Below the pieces are notes generated by a model, which searched no databases, was not told the origin of the DNA, and saw nothing but the letters and a program-made list of their open reading frames with translations. DNA of 64,000 bases from Methylocystis rosea SV97 (lineage in GTDB: Bacteria; Pseudomonadota; Alphaproteobacteria; Rhizobiales; Beijerinckiaceae): the NCBI RefSeq assembly GCF_000372845.1, contig NZ_KB889963.1, positions 1,732,146 through 1,796,145 on the forward strand, in the 5' to 3' direction. Shown piece after piece: positions 1 to 7,200 of this stretch (positions are counted from its first letter, which is position 1; every line of letters begins with the position of its first letter). The translations under genes and the position numbers were made by a program.

Positions 1-918
1 AATGTTGGCGGGAACGACGCCGGCCTTCGCCATCTTGTCGAAAAAGCTCTTCATCCGCGCGTCGGTGATGACGCCGACGCCATAGGTCAGCGCGTCGCCG
101 GAATCTACGATGCCGCGCTCCTTCATTTTGGCGAGGGAATAGGCGATCTGACCGTCGGTCATCTCCGGATTGTCGCGCTTGATCATCGCATTGGCTTGAG
201 CGTTGTCGCCATAGAGATAATTGTACCAGCCGACAATCGAGGCGTCGACGAAGCGCTGCACGAGGTCGGGAGTCTTGGCGATCGTGTCGGCGCGCGACTC
301 GATCGTGGTCGAATAGCCGTCATAGCCGTAGTCGTGCAAAAGAAAGACGTTGGGCGTGAAACCGCCCGCGCGCTCGATCGCGTAGGGCTCCGAGGTGAGA
401 ATTCCCTCCTGAATCGATGTCTTGTCGGCAAGGAAGGGCGCCGAATTGAAATTATAGGGCTTGGCGTTTTGGTCCTTGAACCCATAGGCCTGCTTCAGCC
501 ATTGCCAGACGGAAGCGCGCATGTCGCTGGCGATGAAAGCCGTCGCCTTCGGCAGATCTTCGAAACGATCGAGGCCGACGCCAGGATGCGACATGAAAAT
601 CACCGGATCGACCTGAAACATGCTGGCGACGGTGACGACCGGCACGTTCTGCTGCACGGATTCGAACATCTGAATGGTGTTTGCGCCCATCGCGAAGTCG
701 ACCCGGCCTGCGGCGAGCAGCAGCCGCGCGTTGAGCTGCGGACCGCCTTGCAAAAGGGTCACGTCGAGTCCGTAGCGCGCATAAGTGCCGTCGGCGATAG
801 CCTGATAGAATCCGCCGTGCTCGGCTTGCGCCCGCCAATTGGTGGCGAAGCGCACCTTGTCGAGCGCGAGGGCGGGCGCTGCGATGAGGAGAGCGATGAG
901 CAAGGCGACAAGGCGCAT
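1..918 (-). CDS. ABC transporter substrate-binding protein, THI5/NMT1-like (3' end cut by window)
   Basis: Periplasmic binding protein for an ABC importer of the NMT1/THI5-like class, which captures small N- or S-containing ligands such as pyrimidines, riboflavin or sulfonates. The 306 visible codons begin with a signal peptide (MRLVALLIALLIAAPALA), followed by the mature start LDKVRFATNWRAQAEHGGFY. That 'FATNWxAQAEHGGFYQA' opening is typical of the family, as are the segments QMFESVQQNVPVV and VDPVIFMSHPG. I chose the ATG at 918 because the signal peptide follows directly and a GGAG-like site lies about 10 bases upstream. The gene follows tldE by 51 bp on the same strand, so it is probably the next gene of that operon. 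The stop codon and any permease/ATPase partners lie outside the window, so the ligand cannot be assigned. Confidence 0.88.
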   Translation of the reverse strand, partial: MRLVALLIALLIAAPALALDKVRFATNWRAQAEHGGFYQAIADGTYARYGLDVTLLQGGPQLNARLLLAAGRVDFAMGANTIQMFESVQQNVPVVTVASMFQVDPVIFMSHPGVGLDRFEDLPKATAFIASDMRASVWQWLKQAYGFKDQNAKPYNFNSAPFLADKTSIQEGILTSEPYAIERAGGFTPNVFLLHDYGYDGYSTTIESRADTIAKTPDLVQRFVDASIVGWYNYLYGDNAQANAMIKRDNPEMTDGQIAYSLAKMKERGIVDSGDALTYGVGVITDARMKSFFDKMAKAGVVPANI

Positions 919-969
919 GGTGCGGGCTCCGGCTGCGAGGCGCGCATCATACATGAACTCGCGCGGGCT

Positions 970-2304
970 CTATATCCCGCTCGACTTCGACGAGAAATTG
1001 AAGCCTTCGACGAGCATCGCCGGCGCCGCCGGCGCGCCGCCTTCGCCCGCCGCGCGCCAGGTCCGACGCGTTGGACCGAGCGCTTTGATGTTGCTGAACA
1101 GCTCGCCCAATCGCTGATTGAAGCGCATGTTGCGCATGGGCGCGACGATCCGGCCGTTCTCGATGAGAAAATTGCCGTCGCGGGTGAGGCCGGTCAGCAG
1201 CAGGCTCTTCCGATCGACGATATTGGTGTACCAAAACCTCGTCACCAGGACGCCGCGCCGCACCGAGCGGACCATATCGTGCAGTGGAACGTCGCCGCCG
1301 GACATCACGAAATTCTGCGCGAAGGGGATTGGTTCGGATTCGGTCTTTTGCGCCCAGGCGCGTGAACGATAGAGCGTCGTCACAACGCCGTTCTCGACAA
1401 ACGCGCGGGCGCGATGCGGCACGCCCTCGTAACCGACGGCGGCTTCGGGCGCCAGCGGATCGGCCGGATCGACGCGGATCGTGAGCTTTTCGTCAAAGAG
1501 CTTCTCGCCCAAAAGCGCGCCGCCGCCAGGACGCGCGAAGAAGCTTCTCCCCTCGTCGGCGGCGCGCGCCTCCATTGTTCTGATGAGCCAAAAAGCGAGC
1601 TCGGTCGTCGCCTCCGGCTCGAGAACGACGGTATAGGCGCCGGGTTCGAGATCAACCGGCGTTACGTCATGGGCGCCCTTGGCGCAGGCGACGCGCGCGA
1701 TCGCCTCCGCATCGAGTCGATCGGCGAAGAATTGATGCGCGCCGGCCCAGCCCGACCAAGCGTCGGCGCGGTTGCGCGCCGTGGCGGAAAGATCGATTTC
1801 GCTGCGCCGCTCATAGGCGAAAAGGCCGGCGCTCGTCGCATATGCGTCAAATCGCCTTGCTGTCGTCGCGCAGCCGAAGGTGTCGACGCCGATGCGCGCG
1901 CCTTCGTCGATGACGCGCGCCGCCGCGTCCGCGAGGGCGTCGAGGCGCAGATTGGCGGTCGCGTCGTCATAGCGGTCGGAGAAACCGTAATTCTGCGGGC
2001 CGAGCGGCGCGACGTAATCCGGGTCGACGGGCAACATCCGCGCGATCTCTTCCGAGCGCGCCACGGCGCCGGCCAGCGCCGCGTCGTCGAAACGCGAGAT
2101 GCTGCAAGAGCCGATGCGCCCGCCAATATGTGACGAGATGCGCAGAGTGGCTTCCGCGGTCGCAAGATTGGTCGTCGCGCCGCCGCGCGCGAAGCGCAGA
2201 CTTTGATCCAAGCCGCCTTGGATATGCACGGCGCAGGCGTCGGCCTTGGAACGCGTGAGCGCCTTGTCGGCGATCGACTTTGCGTCGTCTGAAGAAAGAA
2301 ACAT
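970..2304 (-). CDS. tldE: TldE/PmbA-family protein (inactive partner of TldD)
   Basis: 444-aa member of the TldD/PmbA family. In characterised systems TldE/PmbA lacks the HExxxH zinc site and forms a heterodimer with TldD that trims unfolded or modified peptides, for example microcin B17 leader removal and CcdA degradation. The protein has no HExxxH motif but keeps the family layout: an N-terminal domain with the AVHIQGG strand near residue 25, and a C-terminal beta-rich domain with LEPGAYTVVLEPEA and GVLVTRFWYTN. Its length matches E. coli PmbA (about 450 aa). Only 3 bp separate it from the upstream tldD, so the two are almost certainly co-translated. Compared with canonical PmbA the sequence looks divergent, as does its partner. 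The assignment as the non-catalytic subunit is inferred from the missing motif and from the pairing. Confidence 0.87.
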   Translation of the reverse strand: MFLSSDDAKSIADKALTRSKADACAVHIQGGLDQSLRFARGGATTNLATAEATLRISSHIGGRIGSCSISRFDDAALAGAVARSEEIARMLPVDPDYVAPLGPQNYGFSDRYDDATANLRLDALADAAARVIDEGARIGVDTFGCATTARRFDAYATSAGLFAYERRSEIDLSATARNRADAWSGWAGAHQFFADRLDAEAIARVACAKGAHDVTPVDLEPGAYTVVLEPEATTELAFWLIRTMEARAADEGRSFFARPGGGALLGEKLFDEKLTIRVDPADPLAPEAAVGYEGVPHRARAFVENGVVTTLYRSRAWAQKTESEPIPFAQNFVMSGGDVPLHDMVRSVRRGVLVTRFWYTNIVDRKSLLLTGLTRDGNFLIENGRIVAPMRNMRFNQRLGELFSNIKALGPTRRTWRAAGEGGAPAAPAMLVEGFNFSSKSSGI

Positions 2305-2307
2305 GCG

Positions 2308-3858
2308 CTATGCGTCGTCGCTCGTGTTCAATACGCGCACGTTGTGAAAGAGCGCCGGGGGGCTGCCATGCGAGACCGGCGCCACCTGCACCGGCTCGGC
2401 CTTGCCGCAGGTGAAGGTGCCGTCGAGATGATAGGCGCTCGCGTCGCATAGCCCTGCGAGAGAGTTCCAAAATTGCGTGGTGCGGCCCTGATAGGCGCCG
2501 TCGCGCAGCAGCTCGCCGAGCTGGCCGTTCTTGATCTCATAGAAAAGCTGTCCGCCGAATTGGAAGTTGTCACGCTGCTGATCGATGCTCCAGCTGCCGG
2601 CGCCGACGACATAAATGCCGTTCTCGACATCGCTGATGAGATCGCTGAAGGAGCATTTCTGAGGGTTGGGCTTAAGCGAAATATTCGGCATGCGCTGAAT
2701 GGGAAAAGTCGTCGGACTGTCCGCATAGGCGCAGCCGTTCGAATGCGACAGACCGATGAGATGCGCCTGTCCAAGCGCCATCTGGAAATTCTTGAACACG
2801 CCCTTCTCGACGATGGCGAACTCGGCGGCTTCCGCGGGGGCGCCGTCGTCATCAAAGCCGATCGTGGCGAGCGCGCCGGGCTGCGCGCGATCGGCGACGA
2901 TCGTCATCAATTCGGAGCCGAACTGCAGTTTGTTGAGCATATGAGGTTTGACAAAGCTCGTTCCGGCGAAATTCGCCTCCCAGCCCAGCACGCGGTCGAG
3001 TTCGGTCGAATGGCCGACGGTCTCGTGAATGGTGAGCCACAGATTCGTTGGGTCGATCACGACGTCGTAGTCGCCCGGCGTCACTGGTTTGGCGCCAAGC
3101 TTCGCGCGCGCCTCCTCGCCGGCCCGCGCGGCTTCCTCGATCAGGCCGGCGCCGACGATGTAATCCCAGCCGGCGCCGCGCGCCGGCGCCAGGCAGTCGC
3201 GCGTCGCAAAATGGCCGCTGGCCCGGTCGATGGCGGTCGCCTGAAAGTTCGGCGCGACGCGCGTGCGGGTTTGATGAATGCGGCTGCCAAGACTATTGGC
3301 GAAGAAACGCTCTTCGCAGGTCGCCGAAAGCGACGCGTAACAAAAATCAGCGCCGTGATCACGCGCGCTGGCGATGATCGAAAGCAGCAGGTCGGCCTTC
3401 TCGCCCGCGGACACTTCGAAGGGATCGACGCCCATGGGCATGATCCATTCGGCTTCATGCACGGGCAGCCGCTCAAGCGCGATCGGCTGGGTTTGTATCC
3501 GCTTCACCGCGCGGGCGTTCTCCAGCGCGCGCTCGACGCCATCGCGCAGGCTCTGCGGATCGAGCCGCCGCGCGCCATAAAATCCCCAGCAGCCGTCGAG
3601 CAGCACGCGCATGCCGAAGCCTTGCGACGCCCGCTCGTCGAAACTTTCCAAGCGGTCGTCCTTGGCGAAGGCGTATTCGCGCCGCGTTTCGCCGATTCTG
3701 ACGTCGGCGTAACTGGCGCCGCTTTGCCTCGCGCCCGTCAGCGCGATATCGGCGAGATCGTAGAGCAGCGCGCGGTCCAGCGCGAAGGCGCTGCGGCCCC
3801 TCGCGCATGAGGCTTCGCTCGTCGAAGGCGGGGCGGCGGGCGCCATTGGTCGCTCCAT
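2308..3858 (-). CDS. tldD: TldD-family zinc metalloprotease
   Basis: 516-aa catalytic subunit of a TldD/TldE metalloprotease. The zinc-binding HExxxH motif is present as HETVGH at residues 278-283, followed by STELDRVLGWE. A conserved Cys-Gly-Lys near the C terminus (FTCGKAEPVQ) supplies the expected cysteine ligand. The N-terminal 25 residues are Ala/Ser-rich and may not be translated; Met5 is an alternative start. The 'HETVGHSTELDR...GTSF' context differs from canonical TldD, where HEAVGHGLEGD is followed by NRRGTSVF. I therefore read this as a separate TldD clade, as found in several non-enteric bacteria. The tldE partner lies 3 bp downstream, then an ABC binding protein. This context suggests peptide or RiPP-like substrate turnover linked to uptake, but that link is inference only. 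Confidence 0.88.
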   Translation of the reverse strand: MERPMAPAAPPSTSEASCARGRSAFALDRALLYDLADIALTGARQSGASYADVRIGETRREYAFAKDDRLESFDERASQGFGMRVLLDGCWGFYGARRLDPQSLRDGVERALENARAVKRIQTQPIALERLPVHEAEWIMPMGVDPFEVSAGEKADLLLSIIASARDHGADFCYASLSATCEERFFANSLGSRIHQTRTRVAPNFQATAIDRASGHFATRDCLAPARGAGWDYIVGAGLIEEAARAGEEARAKLGAKPVTPGDYDVVIDPTNLWLTIHETVGHSTELDRVLGWEANFAGTSFVKPHMLNKLQFGSELMTIVADRAQPGALATIGFDDDGAPAEAAEFAIVEKGVFKNFQMALGQAHLIGLSHSNGCAYADSPTTFPIQRMPNISLKPNPQKCSFSDLISDVENGIYVVGAGSWSIDQQRDNFQFGGQLFYEIKNGQLGELLRDGAYQGRTTQFWNSLAGLCDASAYHLDGTFTCGKAEPVQVAPVSHGSPPALFHNVRVLNTSDDA

Positions 3859-3913
3859 AATTCCCTCGATATGTTGGTCGTTTCGGCGGTGATTTGCAAT
3901 CGCCGTGTTACGG

Positions 3914-4597
3914 TTACGCTTCGCTGTTCCATCCGCATGCGGCGAGCGCCTTGCCCATATGCGCGGGCGGCGCAGCGACAGCTTCCACGGGCGGCTTGCC
4001 GTCCTGCATCGGCACGCTCACCGCGCGCGCATGAAGATGTAGCGGGGCTGAGTCCTCGCGGCGACCTGAGCCGTAGATGGGATCGCCGAGAATAGGCCAT
4101 CCCATCGCCTGGGCATGCACGCGGATCTGATGCGTGCGGCCGGTGTGCGGCGTCAATTCGATGAACGTCAGCGCGTTATCCGGACTTCCGCCAAGCACGC
4201 GCCAGGATGTTCTGGCGGGCAGGCCCAGCGGGTCGGGCCGCATCCACCAGCCGCGCGTCGCGTCGAGCCGTCCGAGCGGGAGGTCGATTTCGCCTTCCTC
4301 GCTCGCCGGGGCGCCTTCCACCACGGCCCAATAGGTCTTGCCGATTCGGCCGGACTTGAACAGCCTGCCGAGCCGCTCGAGAGCCTTACGGTGGCGCCCA
4401 AGAACGAGGCAGCCGGACGTGTCCTTGTCCAGTCGGTGGGCCAGCGCCGGCGGCCGCGGCAGGCCAAAGCGCAGCTGGTCGAAGGCGTCTTCAAGGCTCG
4501 GGCCGCCCTTCGGCCCGCGATGGACGGCGACGCCGGCGGGCTTGTCGATGATCAGCATCAGCCCGTCGCGGTGGAGCAGGCGAGAAAGGAGGTCCAT
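3914..4597 (-). CDS. RluA-family RNA pseudouridine synthase
   Basis: 227-aa pseudouridine synthase that isomerises uridine to pseudouridine in rRNA or tRNA. The RluA/RsuA-superfamily catalytic block HRLDKDTSGCLVLG carries the nucleophilic aspartate. It is preceded by the substrate-binding stretch LMLIIDKPAGVAVH and followed by LTPHTGRTHQIRVH and PILGDPIYG, all in the expected order. There is no N-terminal S4 domain, so this is a short, catalytic-domain-only member resembling TruC/RluA-like proteins. It lies 55 bp upstream of tldD on the same strand and could be read with it. The exact RNA target cannot be determined from sequence. Confidence 0.93.
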   Translation of the reverse strand: MDLLSRLLHRDGLMLIIDKPAGVAVHRGPKGGPSLEDAFDQLRFGLPRPPALAHRLDKDTSGCLVLGRHRKALERLGRLFKSGRIGKTYWAVVEGAPASEEGEIDLPLGRLDATRGWWMRPDPLGLPARTSWRVLGGSPDNALTFIELTPHTGRTHQIRVHAQAMGWPILGDPIYGSGRREDSAPLHLHARAVSVPMQDGKPPVEAVAAPPAHMGKALAACGWNSEA

Positions 4598-4635
4598 GGC
4601 GGGCTTATAGCAGCGATGCGCGCAAGAAAGCGGCG

Positions 4636-4935
4636 CTATTTCGCGGCCTCGGCTTTTCCGAGCGAAACCGCGCCGCCGACGAACTCTCCGTCGTAGAAAC
4701 AGCTCAATATCGTATGCTTGACGGCGCTGTAGAGAGTCGGCGGCTTGAGTTCCGTTCGTCGACCCGCGTTATGCAGATGATTTCGACGTCGTCGACGTCG
4801 GCGAAATACTCGACGAGTTTTCCCGTATATTCGACATAGGCGGATGCGCCGACGTGCTGGTTCGCGTCGTTGACGCCGTTCATGAGGACGACCTTGTCGG
4901 GGGTCCAAAACAAGCCGACATGGACGGCGAATGGC
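4636..4935 (-). pseudogene. Probable remnant of an SGNH/GDSL-type hydrolase
   Basis: On the minus strand a short frame (about 4913 to 4704) encodes WTPDKVVLMNGVND followed by a helix-like stretch ending in EYFADVDDVEIICIT. This resembles block III (VVLMxGxND) of SGNH hydrolases and the strand after it. An in-frame stop lies just upstream of this stretch, and the similarity stops abruptly. The downstream coding-like stretch ending near 4636 (...GEFVGGAVSLGKAEAAK) is in a different frame. I therefore read this as a decayed, frameshifted gene fragment between rluA-like and crotonase genes. The evidence is one motif plus context, so confidence is low. It may instead be chance coding-like sequence. 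Confidence 0.33.
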
Positions 4936-4983
4936 TGCTATTGAGCGATCCGGCGACGTTGAAACATTGCTGTACGAGGAACA

Positions 4984-5784
4984 ATGGCGATCATATCTGC
5001 GACCCCGAAGCTGCGCGTCACAATCGAATTCGGCGTCGCGCGCCTCTACATCGAAAATCCCGCCAAGCGGAACGCGTTCGACTTCGAGATGTGGCGCGCG
5101 CTGCCGCCGCTGCTGCGCGCCGTCGACGCGGCGGAGGACGCGCGCGTCCTCGTCATCAGCGGGGCGCCGGGTCTGCCGTTCTGTTCCGGCGCCGACATCA
5201 GCGAGTTCTCCAACCTGCGCGCGACGAGCGAAGGCGGGCGCCTCTATGAGGACGCCAATGTCGAGGCCTTCGACTCGATTTCGAATCTTTCCAAGCCGAC
5301 GATCGCGGCCGTGTCGGGCTTCTGCTTGGGCGGCGGATTCGGAATCGCCGCGGCTTGCGACCTGCGCGTCGCCGATGGGCAAGCGACGTTCGCGATTCCG
5401 GCGGCGAAGCTCGGCGTCGGCTATCCGCCGGCGGCGATGGCCTATGTCGTCGCCGCCGTCGGCCCGCAACTCGCGTTCGATCTCTTCTACACGGCCCGGC
5501 GCCTCACCGCAGTCGAAGCCAAGGAGCGCGGCTTCGTCAGCCGCCTCTTCGCCACCGAGAGTTTCGAAGGCGCGGTGCATGCGCTCGCAGAAAACATCGC
5601 CGGCGGCGCGCCTCTGACCTTGCGCGCCGCCAAGGCGGCGATCCGCGCCGCCGCAGGCCTGCCCGGCGCGTCGTCGCATGAACAATGCGAAGCGCTGACG
5701 AGCGCCTGTTTCGACAGTGCGGATTACATGGAAGGGCGCGCCGCGTTCCTCGAGAAGCGCGAGCCGAATTTTTCCGGGCGCTGA
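4984..5784 (+). CDS. Enoyl-CoA hydratase/isomerase (crotonase) family protein
   Basis: 266-aa crotonase-fold protein that should bind an acyl-CoA thioester. The CoA/oxyanion segments are clear: CSGADISEF and GFCLGGGFGIAAACDLRVA. In classical enoyl-CoA hydratases, catalysis needs two glutamates, one in GGGCELA and one in QPEILLG. Here the aligned positions are Gly (GGGFGIA) and Ala (IPAAKLG). The protein is therefore unlikely to be a standard hydratase and may instead be an isomerase, decarboxylase, hydrolase or CoA-binding relative. The PAAKLGVGYPP signature recurs in a subgroup of proteobacterial crotonases. The gene is monocistronic, and no beta-oxidation genes are nearby. Confidence 0.85.
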   Translation: MAIISATPKLRVTIEFGVARLYIENPAKRNAFDFEMWRALPPLLRAVDAAEDARVLVISGAPGLPFCSGADISEFSNLRATSEGGRLYEDANVEAFDSISNLSKPTIAAVSGFCLGGGFGIAAACDLRVADGQATFAIPAAKLGVGYPPAAMAYVVAAVGPQLAFDLFYTARRLTAVEAKERGFVSRLFATESFEGAVHALAENIAGGAPLTLRAAKAAIRAAAGLPGASSHEQCEALTSACFDSADYMEGRAAFLEKREPNFSGR

Positions 5785-6422
5785 CGTTACTCGCAGCTGG
5801 GGCGCGGGCCGTGGCGATGGGGGTCGTCGCCAGCGTAAACGCGCGCTTTGCTTATGCCAGGGCTTCGAACTCGGGTTAATTCAGCTCGCTTTGCCCGGCC
5901 TTGCGCCGGGCATCCACGCCGGGACATCGCGCAACGCATCGTGCGGAGACGGCATGCTCGGCTCATGTTCTGACATTTGCATCATGTCGTCGCGTGGATG
6001 GCCGCGACAAGCGCGGCCATGACGCGGTAAGAGGACGCCTTGTTAACCTGGATTCGGAGCCCCGTTGTTTATCCAGGTCGGCTTGACCGCGTGGGCATAG
6101 CGGTTACTGTTTCAGCGACTATTGGCGATGCCTATCCCCGTGTAGCGGCGAATTACGGGAAGGATTGTCTTGAGGCCTTTCAACAAAGGTTTGCGCAAAT
6201 CATCGTCGGCCGCCGGGGCCCAGCCGCGCCTCGGCGCGCTTCTGTTTTCCGCAACTCTAGTCGGCAGCGCCTTTCCGGCGGCGCGGCGTTGGTTGAATTA
6301 GAATGGTCGGCTCTGACTATGGCGGAGCAGCGCGAGAAGCTAACTGGCAACGACATTGTTGAAGTTGTGACCGTCGCCGCTCGGGCGGTGACAGTTGTCA
6401 AGCGGCGAGGCTGAGGTTTAGA
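5785..6422. other. Intergenic region with a REP-like element and no supported gene
   Basis: This 638-bp stretch separates the crotonase gene from the AT-rich membrane-protein gene. The first half holds a REP-like palindromic element (annotated separately). In the second half, frames are open on both strands, but their translations lack family motifs and sensible composition, and I see no ribosome-binding site in front of them. I therefore call no gene here. Confidence 0.6.
5891..6023. repeat. REP-like palindromic element (GCCCGGC...CATGAC type)
   Basis: Two GC hairpins bracket the element: GCCCGGCC-TTG-CGCCGGGC at the left and GGCCGCG-ACAA-GCGCGGCC followed by CATGAC at the right. The arrangement, including the ATCCACG linker, matches the element at 60531-60610, and a half copy occurs at 14836-14854. 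These are dispersed intergenic repeats of the kind common in alphaproteobacteria. Confidence 0.7.
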
Positions 6423-7112
6423 ATGTTCGAAACGCTGCATGAAAAAATATTCGGCCTTATGTTTATTGTTCTTCTCGTCTTTAGTGTAACAACTGTCATA
6501 TATTCATCGGATAAAACAAAATACCCGAAAATAGATACGCCTACGGTTCTATTAGGCGCAGCAGCCATCACGGTTGTGCTTACGCCATTGTTAATGCTGA
6601 TATCCCCAATTATTGAGTCTTTATCCAGGTATGTTTCGGATGGTAATCAAATTGCAGTCAGTAAACAGTATATATTTGGCTTTGTTGCGCGTCAATATGA
6701 CGTTTTTTGTAATGAATATGACGCATTTTGTGACAATGATACAGTATTCCATCAGTTGGATATTTTGGCGCTGGCCGCGTGCATAATAGCGGGCCTCAGG
6801 ATTGCGCTTTCTATAGGTTTGGCGTTACTTGGACGCCCGTCAAGCCTTGAGCATGTTAAAGCAATGGAGCGTTCTGGCAAGGGTCCGCTAGGCTATGCCG
6901 TTTGGATTATTTTACCTATAGGGGGTTTTTGGCTGGTCTCCTATCCAGGAGCATATAAAAGCGCTCTGCTTATAAAAAAATTACTGGAGAGCCATCCGGC
7001 CGTAATGCTCATTATCGTCGCATTGGCATTTGTATTCTCCGTGCAGTTTCTTACAGAATTGATACTGACGTATATTTGTTTTGCTGTTTTAAAGGCGCGG
7101 CGGCTTTGTTGA
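6423..7112 (+). CDS. Hypothetical multi-pass membrane protein, AT-rich
   Basis: 229-aa protein that I do not recognise. It has about five hydrophobic segments: near residues 10-28, 42-65, 113-138, 155-175 and 190-222. A hydrophilic loop at 66-112 contains two cysteines in CNEYDAFCDND. The gene is strikingly AT-rich, with AAA/ATA/TTT-type codons, against very GC-rich neighbours, and a REP-like element lies 400 bp upstream. Both points suggest horizontal acquisition. There is no partner gene on the same strand. I chose the ATG at 6423 because it opens the hydrophobic N terminus, but no strong ribosome-binding site is visible. Function unknown. Confidence 0.7.
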   Translation: MFETLHEKIFGLMFIVLLVFSVTTVIYSSDKTKYPKIDTPTVLLGAAAITVVLTPLLMLISPIIESLSRYVSDGNQIAVSKQYIFGFVARQYDVFCNEYDAFCDNDTVFHQLDILALAACIIAGLRIALSIGLALLGRPSSLEHVKAMERSGKGPLGYAVWIILPIGGFWLVSYPGAYKSALLIKKLLESHPAVMLIIVALAFVFSVQFLTELILTYICFAVLKARRLC

Positions 7113-7200
7113 ATGTATAGAGTGAAAGCTGAAGTTTAACAAAGTATAGTCTGGACTGGCCGTGGGGGCTAAAGAAGCTCGTGTGCAATCTCGCGCGTCA

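Noticed and set aside
1-918. THI5 pyrimidine synthase
   Set aside because: The signal peptide and binding-protein pattern point to a periplasmic receptor; the THI5 enzyme is a cytoplasmic single-turnover protein.
196-1365. Long open frame on the plus strand (389 codons)
   Set aside because: It is antisense to the binding protein and tldE. Its translation is Arg/Gly/Ala-rich without motifs, while the minus strand has a signal peptide and family motifs.
6040-6414. Plus-strand frame of 124 codons before the AT-rich gene
   Set aside because: No ribosome-binding site, no motif, and poor composition; it begins inside intergenic sequence.
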